Part shown: piece by piece, positions 22,387-33,700 of the stretch
Layout: every line of letters begins with the position of its first letter
Position numbering within the stretch: position 1 is the first letter of the stretch
NCBI GenBank assembly: GCA_905221605.1
Contig: CAJNDS010002188.1
Coordinates: 370,001 to 434,000, forward strand
Direction: 5' to 3'
Length of the DNA: 64,000 bases
Source: Symbiodinium natans
Lineage: Eukaryota; Sar; Dinophyceae; Suessiales; Symbiodiniaceae
Notes under the pieces: model-generated
The model's input: the letters and a program-made list of their open reading frames with translations, nothing else
Databases searched by the model: none
What the model was told of the DNA's origin: nothing
Translations under genes and position numbers: made by a program

Positions 22387-22928
22387 GACATCATACCCAA
22401 ATGTACACATGCACATCTACAGCTGCAAATGCAAAAGCAGTTACATACTGCACTATCCAATACAGGTTCGTAAGTATGCTGTGCACCGAGAAGCGTAGGG
22501 AAGAAGCAGACCCAGCAACGTGCCCAACAGCAAAATTTTGCCACATCCTACTTCTGACGGCGGCGCAACACGAACAAACCCTCGACTGCTGGACTGTAGC
22601 TGCAGATGCTGCAACCACTGCTGCATACTTCCTTTTTTGGCATAAAGAAGACATGTTAAACGGAAAGAAAGCTGAGCTTTTGACGTGGCAAAGCTGCTTC
22701 CACGGAAAGCCTGCACCAAAACACAGGTCTTGCCTGCCTTTTGCCCTCAAAGCTGCCACAACTCCACCATGCCACCCAGAGTATGACAACAGTTGCCAGC
22801 CAGGGAGTAGGCAGATAGGGCGACCCCAAGCCTCAAAGGGTTGGGCCGGCACGGTTGAAGCTGGGATGGCGCCTTGAGCAGGTCAACTTACATGCGGTGC
22901 AATCACAGCATTTGAGCATTCATGAGAC

Positions 22929-23663
22929 ATGAGACATGGTGTATGTTCGCTGCCAGAGACAACCCGGGCAGACTTCAAACCAGGGTCTGATTGCCTTTTC
23001 ATCTGTCCTGTCAAACGCCAACCGCGTCCGCTTAAAGCGATCTGCGCCCAGTGGCCCAGAGTATCTGGCCCGTATCTGTTCCCGGCGCATAAAAGGATGG
23101 CCCGTGGTGGTCCGCATAGACCAAGCCAAGAACACTTCTGGAAGGTGCTGGTGAGACTGCATGCACACCCTCCTCCGAAGAGTTTACACGTGTCTTTGGT
23201 GCCGCTACATCAGTCCCTATGCAGGTTCGTCTCGACTGTGTCGCCGAACCCTTGCGAGAAGGCGGCAAACCTCATCTGCTCGCGCACCACAGCGAGATCG
23301 ACAAATGCATCCCCACTGTCACATCAGTGCTGCTGCGTGGGGTGCAGAAGTGACCAACCAAGCGCAAGGCTAACTTTCAACATGAATGCAGCCATGGCAC
23401 GCTACCAGCACTGCTACACCTGCGAGAACCAAACAAAATGCGTTCACCATGTCGTTGCTCTTGTCGACGCTCTTCCTGGGTCAGCGAATTGTGGCAAGGA
23501 CTGGGAAAAAGAAAGCGCCACTGCCACGCTGATGCAGAACAGTAGGAGGCTACAGCAAGAACGCGCAAGGCACCCGAGCGCGACGATTGGGAGCCGAAGA
23601 TTAAGTGTGCAACGTACAGGGAATCGGGCGGCTGAAGGTTCTCACCGGAGATCGATCCGATGA
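22929..23663 (+). CDS. Hypothetical ATG-initiated open frame, 244 codons
   Basis: An ATG-initiated frame of 244 codons on the plus strand, rich in Cys, His, Arg and Ser, with no family I recognise and no low-complexity repeat. All identified genes in the window are on the other strand and mostly split, so chance is a serious alternative. Listed only because it is long, begins with ATG and is not antisense to a known gene. Confidence 0.15.
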   Translation: MRHGVCSLPETTRADFKPGSDCLFICPVKRQPRPLKAICAQWPRVSGPYLFPAHKRMARGGPHRPSQEHFWKVLVRLHAHPPPKSLHVSLVPLHQSLCRFVSTVSPNPCEKAANLICSRTTARSTNASPLSHQCCCVGCRSDQPSARLTFNMNAAMARYQHCYTCENQTKCVHHVVALVDALPGSANCGKDWEKESATATLMQNSRRLQQERARHPSATIGSRRLSVQRTGNRAAEGSHRRSIR

Positions 23664-24576
23664 CAGCTGGTTCACAACCCTTGAGGTCATCGCGATGAAC
23701 ATCACGCAGCCTTATCGCAAGCCAAGAATCAGGACGTCCACGCAGGCCTTCTTCTTAAAGAGCTGATCCACGTGGCTGGAATCCTGCTGTACATCTCGTG
23801 CCATGTCGAAGACCTGCGGAAGAGCTGCAAAGCATCACCGCCCCTCTCGGCCCTTCTTGCCACCCCTCAGCCCGAAACTGCAAAGCCCTCAACCATAAGC
23901 CCCTGAACCAAACAAGCTGCTAGTCACTAAACCGACTAAATCCTATTTGTTACTGAGCCCTTTGGACCCCGCGAGCTCTGCCGGAACAAAACCCCGAACC
24001 TCAAAAGCTTGTGCCTCCGCAGACCACCGGCCGAGAACATGCCACCTGCGCGCCTTCATCGGAACTAAGGGCTATTTTTGAGTCCTCGAGGTGGGAAAGG
24101 AGGAGGGAGAGATCCCGCCCTAGGTAAAAGGGGTGGCAGGAAAGGTGCCAAGAAGAGTTCTGGTGTGGCTCGGATCACAGATAAACTCCTATAGACAAAG
24201 CAACTGACAGAACAACCAAAACTCTGACTTGTCTGACTTATGTTCGATGTGGTGCTCGTCCTGTGACCCTTTCTTTGCCCAAACCTCCCCAGGTCAGACT
24301 CTGCCGTCGAGGTGCAAACATGACCGAAGCCATGCGCTCCTCTGAGAGGAGTCGCACTTCTTGACAAAACTCGCTGCACCTGGCTTTGATTTGTTCGCTC
24401 CCGCATAGCAGCGGGAGCCAAAAATGTTGAAAAGGCTTGGGGTGAAGGCGGGCGCGCTTGTGAGGGTTTGCGAGTTGCTTGCTCGCGCAACTCGTACCGC
24501 AGCTGTGCGTGGAGTAGGAGTCTGTCGGAGTTGCTGAGACCTCGACAACCCTTTTGCAACAGGCTTCGCGACCTCG

Positions 24577-24870
24577 ACAACCCTAAACCCTAAACCCTAA
24601 ATCCTAAACCCTAATGTTGCTGCTTGAGGCGCTTCCCCCCTTCGTTTGCATAGACGCCACTGCACTCGGCGGCGAGGGGCGATGCCTGCAGTTTGTCCTG
24701 CGTTGGCTAGGGTTTAGGGGTTTAGGGGTTTATGGATTAGGGCTTAGGGCTTAGGGTTTAGGGTTTAGGGCTTAGGGCTTAGGGTTTAGGGTTTAGGGTT
24801 TAGGGTTTAGGGTTTAGGGTTTAGGGTTTAGGGTTTAGGGTTTAGAGTTTAGGGTTTAGGGTTTAGGGTA
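24577..24870. repeat. Telomere-like blocks, opposed
   Basis: CCCTAAA at 24577-24617 and about twenty TTTAGGG/CTTAGGG units at 24708-24870. Confidence 0.95.
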
Positions 24871-25027
24871 GGTCTGTTGGTTAACAAGTCCTTATGCAAA
24901 AACCTACCGTCACTACCTGACCACCCGGTGTCCTTGCCCGGCGTGACGTACGAGTAGATCTGGAACTGGTAGTTCAGGCGGCAGAGCCTACAGAAGCGCA
25001 TAGTCGCAGACTCCTTCCCGGGGTGTC

Positions 25028-25160
25028 GAACCCTACACCCTAAACCCTGAACCCTGAACCCTAAACCCTAAACCCTAAACCCTAAACCCTAAACCCTAAA
25101 CCCTAAACCCTAAACCCTAAACCCTAAACCCTAAACCCTAAACCCTAAACCCTAAACCCG
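25028..25160. repeat. Telomere-like block (CCCTAAA), longest pure run
   Basis: About nineteen units, nearly all perfect CCCTAAA after the first three. Confidence 0.95.
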
Positions 25161-25872
25161 ACCCCCCTTCCGCGGCAAGCTGTTCTGCTCAGCGGCGGTA
25201 GATCTGCCAGCAGCAAGGCGGCGATGCCAACCCTTGGATACAGGCGTGGACAAGCCACTGGGGCTTCCAAGAAAGAAGCCCTGAGATTCCTAGCCGTTTG
25301 CTTTACACGAAAAAACCAACAAGCACACAAAAAAAGATGCAAACAAACACGGCGATGGAAGGCCGAAAACATGGCAATGCGGCAGCAAAGTGCGCGCACC
25401 TTTGGAAACCATGGAAGCCTGCGAGCCCCCGCATGTGCAGCCGTGCGCGTGTTGATCGATGCTGCTTTCAATACCATCTGCCAAGACGCCCGATCCACAC
25501 AGCCTTGGACGGCCTTGCGAAGTAGGCGGCCCTACATTGGGATCCTTTCTGATCCTTTTGAGGGACCCTCTGCCATTGCGTTGCAAGAAGTGATGCAAGT
25601 TTTCAATCTGCGCGTTTGTGTGTGTGGGGCCCCCAATTTGGGGTTTCGACACGCTCGCAAAGTCCGCTCCCAGGTCTCTTTCTTGGGAATCCCCCCGGTA
25701 GGACTTCTCACGGACATCTTCGAAATCTGGCTGATGACCAGGCCTTCAGGCTGTCAGAACAACCTGGGGTCTATTTGCCTCCAGTTTAGTAGTAACATGT
25801 AGTAACTATCCTGAATTAGCAGGTAGAACCCATAAAAACCATAAAAACTGCAGGCAAAAAGGGCCCCAGGAA

Positions 25873-26978
25873 GAGCCGCAAACATGAAAAGCGTTGAAAA
25901 TCTTGCGGCGCGCTTCACGGGCATGGCGCCTTTGGATGCTCTGATGTCTGCTCATACCTGCTGCGATCTGGCAAGTCTGGGCACCACACCGGCATCTGCA
26001 TAAAGACTGTGGAAGTTGAGGCTTACTAACTTAATGTGGCTTTTTGGAGCTTGATGGTCAATTATTCCGCTGCCTCAGTACGCAAGCATACACTATGACA
26101 CATACTTACCAAGCAGCCTTGAAAGCTGCAGCTACTGAAAGGTTACGACGCCTAACAAAGGAGCCGCACTAATGGCAGCACCCTAGCGACAGTCTCGGGA
26201 GAGAAACAGCGGTGCAACTCGCGAGGCAAATTAATTGCCTCGAGGTCACAGCCCCTGCACCCTGGCGGGCCTGCATGGAAACTTGCCCTGCCCAGACGGC
26301 AGCGGCGAAATTGCATCACTGGCGGAATCTTGTTGAAGGCGGCATACAACATGTACCATGTAGAGATAAAATCAAGAAAGGAGAAAACGCAGGAATCAAA
26401 CAAAATCGTCGTGTGAGAGGCTTCGCCACCTTGGCTCCAATTTCAGGGTCAAGGGCCTCTGTCAGCTTGCCGCCCTTGCACTCGGAGGTTCGATCCCTCT
26501 CTCAGTGTCTCTTTCTTGGGGAGCCGCAAACATGAAAATCTTGCGGCGCGCTTCACGGGCTTGGTGCCTTTGGATGCTTTCATGTTCATACCTTTTGCAT
26601 TCTGTGCCCGACCTGCTTTTGTGCAGGCAGAACTGGCATATCCTGGCACCACCCCTGTATCTACTTATAGACTGTGGAGGTTGATGCTGATTGTTGCTTG
26701 CAATTGAAAGCTTAATGGATATAGCTGGTACACTGGCATACACTACAACATGTACTTACCCAGCAGCCTTAACACTGCAGTCTCAACTACTGGGAGGATA
26801 GGACGCCTAAGGCGTCGATTCGCGAAGGAGCCGCACGAATGGCAGCACCCTAGCGACAGTCTCGGGAGAGAAACAGCAGCGCAACTCGCGAGGCAAATTC
26901 ATTGCCTCGAGGTCACAGCCCCTGCACCCTGACGGGTCTGCATGGAAACTTGCCCTGCCCAGACGGCAGCAGCGAAAA
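25873..26978. repeat. Diverged direct duplication, about 650-bp period
   Basis: 25873-26310 and 26521-26978 share long stretches, best at 26161-26305 versus 26828-26972 (core TAGCGACAGTCTCGGGAGAG) and at GAGCCGCAAACATGAAAA near 25873 and 26521. No protein identified in either copy. Confidence 0.85.
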
Positions 26979-27707
26979 TCAACCGAATTACGTGCCGGAA
27001 ATGGGGCGGGAATACCACATCGCAGTAGCGTGGCAGCTGCATGTCGGAAAGCCTTTTTTAAACCTCAACTTCACAAGTCCCTTCATACTTTCAAATCTTG
27101 CCAATTTTTGGAGCGCCCACTGCCAGCTGCCCACCTGCGAGAGTTCATTCTTCGCTGCGCAGCAGGGTCTCACATCCCAGCAGGGCTGTTGTGCACTATA
27201 TTCTAAACTTCTAGAATGCCCAGATGCCGGCACTTTCAGACCCCAAGTTCCTGCCGCGCTTTGAAGAGAAAAGCCTAAGCAAGTCACCTGTCCCCAGTGT
27301 GCCAAGGGCTAGCGACCGTCCGGCTGCGCTGTGGAGAGCAGCAGGCGGCCAGCAGAAGGCAGCGGAGGACCTCGGGGCCTTGCAATCGGATCCAACACCA
27401 CCCTCCGACCTGAAGAAACAGAGCTTGACGCCACGGAGCTTGGGCTTGCTGACCTTGACGCATCACGGGAGGGTGGCACCAGGAGACTGCAGTCCCCTGG
27501 CCCTCCCGGACGCCCGACAGCGGAGTTTCGCCTCCCCGGCTCCTCCCTGATCTCTTCCGTGCTGGCCACCCGCGAAGGCGCATGCTGAGCTTCCCGAATC
27601 TCGCCGAGCTGGGCCAGGACATCCTCCTCTGCAAGCTGCTCGGGGAGCTGCGGTCCTGGGCTACTTAACGTGAAACTTGCTATATCTTGCTGGATCTAGA
27701 TGATCCC

Positions 27708-30700
27708 TTATCTAAGATAGCGGCCTAAGAAGCAAAATGGTTGCCAAGACCAGTCTGGGCAGCCTGAGCTGGCTGAGCCCTCACACTGCAACTTCGAGCT
27801 CTCCAAGGAGCGTCGCCTCCTGGATCGGCTGGCCACCGGTTCGCTGCGCTGCCCCTGAGCATCCTCGCTGCCCGTGCGGGGCCGTCGGTGCTCCGACATG
27901 TGCGGGATCTGCTGAGCATCCTCGCTTCCAGCGCGTGGGCGCCGGTGCTCCGAGCTGTGGGGGATTCTCCCGGTCACCGGTACTGGCACTCCGCTCGCAT
28001 CCTCAGGCTCTGGCATCAAGCCTGGGAGGTTGTTGTCGAACGTAGAGGTTTGGAAGCTCGATGCCTCGACTGTCACCTTGACCTCGTCACGCTTCAGGCC
28101 AATCCAGGGCGCTGGAGCTTCAAGCCGTTCTTCAAGCTTCTTGACTGCTGCACCGTCAACCATGTCTGCCTCCAACATCACAGGCGGTGCCTGCGGAGCT
28201 GATGGAGAAACAGTCGGCGCCTGCGCTGGAGGCAGTGCGCAGGCGTCTGGTGGCGGCTCCTGCCGGCGAATATTGTTCCCCCTCTGGCGATTCCGCTCGA
28301 TGAAAGTCTTCTGCCACTTCTCCATGATTGCCGTGACCTCATCGTCCAACTTGTCAACCTGGTCGGGGTCTGCTGTGGGTCCTTGCGTGGACACCTTCAT
28401 CAGCTCCTCCAACAGCTTCTGCACTGCTGGATTCGAGTGCCACGCCATGCCGCCCAAACGGAAGATCGTCTGGCAGCCAGCATCCCTTTGCTCCAGCTTC
28501 TCCTTGGCTTTGGTTTCCTTGGCTTTGGTTTCCTTCTCGTGTGTCGTGGAGATGGCATCCAGCTGCCTGGCTGCCTCGTCACCTAGCTGCTTCAGCACCT
28601 GCATGGCCTCGGCTGAGCTGCAGCTAGCCTGGCCTTGAACGCCTCCACCTCCCTTTTTCAGCACGTTGAGCAAGCCTTGGGCCTCCTCGAGGACGTCCCA
28701 CATCTGCACCTGCGCCGCGACCTCCGCACCTCGCGAACGCCGAGTGGAGCCACCGTTGCTCTTGACACTGCGGGTCTGCAGTTGCTGCGCTTCGATCAGC
28801 TCTTCCAGCGGGCCAGAGTCCGTGTTCAAGGCTTTCTCCACCGCCTTCAAGCAAGCCTCTGCACCCTGCTTCTGGTCTCTGGCAACTTGCTGCACTAAGC
28901 GGTGGCCTGCTGCGCGCTTGGCTTGAGAAGACAGTCCACCAGCAGCCTCCACCTCCTGCATTGTCTCCTGTAGTGGTGCTTGCCCACTTTCGTACACTTG
29001 GAGGATCTGCTTCCATCCTTGCACCTCGTCCCACTTCTGCTCAACCTCAGCCTTGGCAAGTGCTTCGCGACAGCCTGCAGCGGCAGCTTCACCATCCGAC
29101 GCCAGGGCCTGCAGCGCCACAGCATCGCCTAAGGCACGGAGGCGTTCCGTGGGGCCAGGCTCTGAAGGCTCTGGGGTCTCTGAGGCTTCCTTTGGGGACT
29201 TTGTGGCCTTCGTCCGCCGAACCAACCTCTGGCGTTGCCTTTGCAACTCCTCATCAAACTGAAGGGCCCGACGTGCAGCCAAGGCCAAGGCAGTCTGCTT
29301 CTCTGCATCGTCTACGGATGTGTCGAAGGCACGTCGCAGAGACGTTGCCGACGTTGACAGCGATGCAGGAGAACCCTCGGCCAGAGACTCCAGATCCGCT
29401 GCCAAATCACGCCACAGGCTCAGCAGCTCCTGCCAGGCAGAACGGCTCTCTGCGGCCAATGGCCCGATCGCATCTGGCACCTCCTGCATGCCAGCCTGGC
29501 ATTCCCTCGTGCCTTCGGCAAGCTCATCGCGCAGCTCTTGCAGCTGCTTCGCCCGAAAGCCATCCCGGAGCTCGTCTGCAGCCTGGGCTGCGCGTTCCCT
29601 GCCTTCCCTCCGCAGCATCGGCAACTTCCGCTCGAAGGCCGCCAGGCGGCGTGCGGCCGCCCCAAGGCCCCTGAAGGCCAAGTGCTGCGAGACCTCAGCC
29701 ACATCACCACAGGCCTCCTCCGCATCTGCTTCGGCCTCTTTCGCAGCCTCGGCCACATCTTCCTGCAGCCTTCCCAAGACCTTGGCCAAGTCCTCCCATG
29801 CATCGGCACCCGCACCACCTTCCTCACGCGCCGCCTGGATGGCCGCCTCGCAGGCCGTGCGCTGCTCCGAGGTCGCCTCGGCCAGGCCCCGCAAGGAGGC
29901 GCCGTCCCTCAGCGCGTGGCCCAGCACTGCGGGGACGGAGGCATCAGTCCGGCGGCGGCGCATTGCTGCCCTCTGCTTCGCAAGCTCCTCGTCAAAGGTT
30001 GCAACGCGGCGGGCCGCCTCCTGCAGAGCCGCTCTGCGTGCGTCACCGTCGTCCTCGACAAGACGCTTGGCACAGCCTCCGGCAAGCTCTGCATTCTCTG
30101 TGGCCTCACCAACAAGCCCCAAAGCCTCGCCAAGACCTGAAGCGGCATCCCCGACCACGACTTTCGCAGACTCCCGGGCTTCCTTCTCGGCCTTAGCCAT
30201 GTCTTTCGACATCGCTGCCCATGCAGCGCCCAACTCGGCCCAAGCCTCTTTTGCATCGCCCTCGGCAGATGCGGCAGAAGCCTCACACTGTGCACACGCT
30301 TCCGCCTGCTCCTTGGCCAGCTTCTTCAGCATCTGCTCGTCTGCCAGCGACCGGCAGGCCTCGAGAGGGTCGTGGTCCGGGGAGCCCTTCTGCAGAGCCT
30401 TGCGGCGCTTCTTCATCTGCGACCGCTGCTTCTGCAGCTCCTCGTCAAAGGCTGCAGCACGCCGAGCGGCCTCGCCCAACATCGCCAGGTGCTCGTCGCG
30501 GCTGTCCTCTTGCATCTGGAGCTTGCCCGTCTTGAGCTTGGTCTTGAGCTTGGTGGCGATGTCAGCCCAGGTGCCTGCCAGCGTCTCGGCAACTGCCTCC
30601 TGGCCCAGCTCGTCCAGATCTGTTTTGGCAGCATCCAAGGCCTCGACCAGCTGAGCCCAATCATTGGCCTCGCTCTCGCTGAGTTTTCGGCCCTCCTGGG

Positions 30701-33700
30701 TCAAGAACTCTTGACATTTCTCCAGGGCAGCCGCTCTCTCTGCCTCAAGAACCTGGAACGCCTCCCGGTCCTCCAGAAGCCTTCCGAGTTCCAGAGCAGG
30801 TGTTGGGTTCCCCTTGCCCTTGGCCCTTTTCTGCAGCTTCTGCCGCTGCTTCTGGAGTTCCTCGTCGAAGGCTGCAGCCCGACGTGCCGCCTCCGCCAGG
30901 GCAGCTCGGCGCTCTGCATCCGTGGCTTCCAGGGACTTGGTGACCTTGCTTCCAGGCGCGGCGGCGAGGGTCTCGGTTAACTCTGACTGAGCCTCCTGCG
31001 CGGCAGATTCTACGTCTGCGGAAAGCTGCTTCCAGGCATCCTCCAGCGCATCGCAGGCCGAATCCCAGGCTTCGTCATTGGAATCCTCCCGCAGCCCAGG
31101 CAGGGTGGCGAACTCCGCAGCGACCTTGTCCTTAAGCTCAGACAAAGCGTCACGCTCGTCAAGCAGTGCCCCGGTGGTGAGCAACGCGGACTTGCCCTCC
31201 TTGCGGCGCCGGGCCTGCAAGCGCAGCCTTTGGGCATCGAGCTCTTCTTGGAAGGCACTGGCACGGCGAGCCGCTTCTGCCAGCATAGCCTCACGGTCAC
31301 CGGCCCCCACAGAGAGCTTGGCACGGGCCATCAACTCTCGCAGCGGGTTCTCATCCGCACCATCCTGAGCCATTGCCTCGCGAGCGCCGTCCTCCAGCAC
31401 TGCCGCACGCTGGGCTGCAGCCCCCAGCGATCGCGCAAGGCGCAGCCTCTCATCCTGCCGGGATTGCCAGGCTTCTGCTTCCTGTCGCAATGCCATCGGC
31501 AGGTTCGTGACGGCGGCACCAGCAAGAAGGCGGCCAACCTGATCTAGGGCGATCTGCTTCTCGTCCCATGTGGTGTCTTCGTCCGTGGCCTTGGCCATCG
31601 CCTCCTGCAGTCTGTTCAGCGCGGCTGCTCGAGAAGCAGGTGTGGTGCCCACAGGCGTCCCAACCGTCACCTCAGAATTGGCAGATTTCCTGCTCAGGGT
31701 CCCGACAACTTCACCAGCCATGGGAGACGAAGCCAACCGCCGTCCTACCGCCTCCACAGGAAGGAGCACACCGGGCCCTGGTGCCACGCGGGCGTTCCCC
31801 ATGATGTTCAAGCAGCGGCCCGGCCAGTCTTTCTCGGAGACTGCACGCTTCAGTGCCCGCTTCAGCTCCTCCTCCTGCTCTTCCTCTTCCCGCCGACGGC
31901 AGCAGAAGCCCAGACAAAGCGCCGCGAGGAGATAGCGAAGCCAGAGGCAGCTTTTCCTGTGGTAGGCGGAGGTGATCGCTGCAGATAACATGGCTGCGCC
32001 AATCACCGCCATGACCAAGAAGGCCACCGACAAAGAAGCTTGTTGAAGCGTGGTGCTGGCTTTGAACGAACTCCCGCCTTGACCACCGGCCCGTGAAGTG
32101 CACATGGTGTCATGCAAGCGCCAATCCGAGCAGTGTCGCAGGGGAATGAAGGGTGCACCCTCTGGATCATTCTGACACCAGGCTTCCACTGCTTCGCCGC
32201 AGGTGAGTTCGGTGTCGTTTGTGGCATTCTCCTCTTCCAGGGTGTACGTTGTGGACTCGCCGCCCTGGGTCACGGTTGTGCTTGGGGCGGTGCCGGTGAG
32301 GTGGCGCGAGCTGGTGTAGTTCGTGTAGGCTGGCTCGGTGGTCGTGTTGGCACTGTCAATGCTCCCTGAAGTGCTCGTGGCAGTCCAGGTCTCTGAGGCG
32401 AGCGTGGCAGTCCTTGTAGCGCTGGTCGACAGCGTCGATGTCAATGTGGTCGTCAAGGTCCTTGTGGTGGTCTGGGTCTTGCTTGTTGCCAGCATCGCCC
32501 AGTAGGTGCTGCTTAGAGTCGTGGTGCCTGTCTCTGTGGCATTGCTCGCAACTGTGAGCTCGGTGGTGGCTGGTTCCGGTGGGCTGGTTGCAGTGCGTGT
32601 GGTGCTGCCAGTGCTTGTGGCCGAAGTCTCTGTCGTGCTCAGCGTTGTGCTGTCAGTGCTCGTAGCCGTCTCTGTAGCCGTTACCGAAGTCTCTGTTGTG
32701 CTCAGGGTTGTGCTACCAGTGCTGGTTTCCGTCTCTGTGGCAGTCACCGAAGTCTCTGTCATGCTCAGCGTGGTGCTGATGGTGCTTGTTGCAGATGTCT
32801 CTGTGAGCGTCACCGTCGTGGTTGAGGAAGTAACACCAGACCAAGTTTTGGTACTGCTTGTGCGAGTGATCGAGGTGGCGCTCGAGCTTTGCGTTGTGCT
32901 GCTGGAAGAACTGCCCGTTGTTGTGAGCGTTGTGCTTGTGTCTGTCCGGGTCGTTGTGCCAGTCCTTGAAGAGGAAACTGTTGTGCTGCTTCCGGTCTGG
33001 GTGCTGGTCCGCGTGCTAGTACCTGTGCTGCTGGAAGAACTGCTCGTTGTTGTGAGCGTTGTGCTTGAGTCTGTCTGGGTCGTTGTGCCAGTCCTTGAAG
33101 AGGAAACTGTTGTGCTGCTTCCGGTCTGGGAGCTGGTCCGCGTGCTAGTACCTGTGCTGCTGGAAGAACTGCTCGTTGTTGTGAGCGTTGTGCTTGTGTC
33201 TGTCCGGGTCGTTGTGCCAGTCCTTGAAGAGGAAACTGTTGTGCTGCTTCCGGTCTGGGTGCTGGTCCGCGTGCTAGTACCTGTGCTGCTGGAAGAACTG
33301 CTCGTTGTTGTGAGCGTTGTGCTTGTGTCTGTCTGGGTCGTTGTGCCAGTCCTTGAAGAGGAAACTGTTGTGCTGCTTCCGGTCTGGGAGCTGGTCCGCG
33401 TGCTAGTACCTGTGCTGCTGGAAGAACTGCTCGTTGTTGTGAGCGTTGTGCTTGTGTCTGTCCGGGTCGTTGTGCCAGTCCTTGAAGAGGAAACTGTTGT
33501 GCTGCTTCCGGTCCGGGTGCTGGTGCGCGTGCTAGTACCTGTGCTGCTGGAAGAACTGCTCGTTGTTGTGAGCGTTGTGCTTGTGTCTGTCTGGGTCGTT
33601 GTGCCAGTCCTTGAAGAGGAAACTGTTGTGCTGCTTCCGGTCTGGGAGCTGGTCCGCGTGCTAGTACCTGTGCTGCTGGAAGAACTGCTCGTTGTTGTGA

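Larger units (their letters stand above)
19345..27700. other. Intergenic or unresolved; mostly repeats
   Basis: Telomere-like clusters, one AT microsatellite, the 650-bp duplication and two weak coding candidates. Nothing else recognisable between 27000 and the GH128 stop at 27708. Confidence 0.5.
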
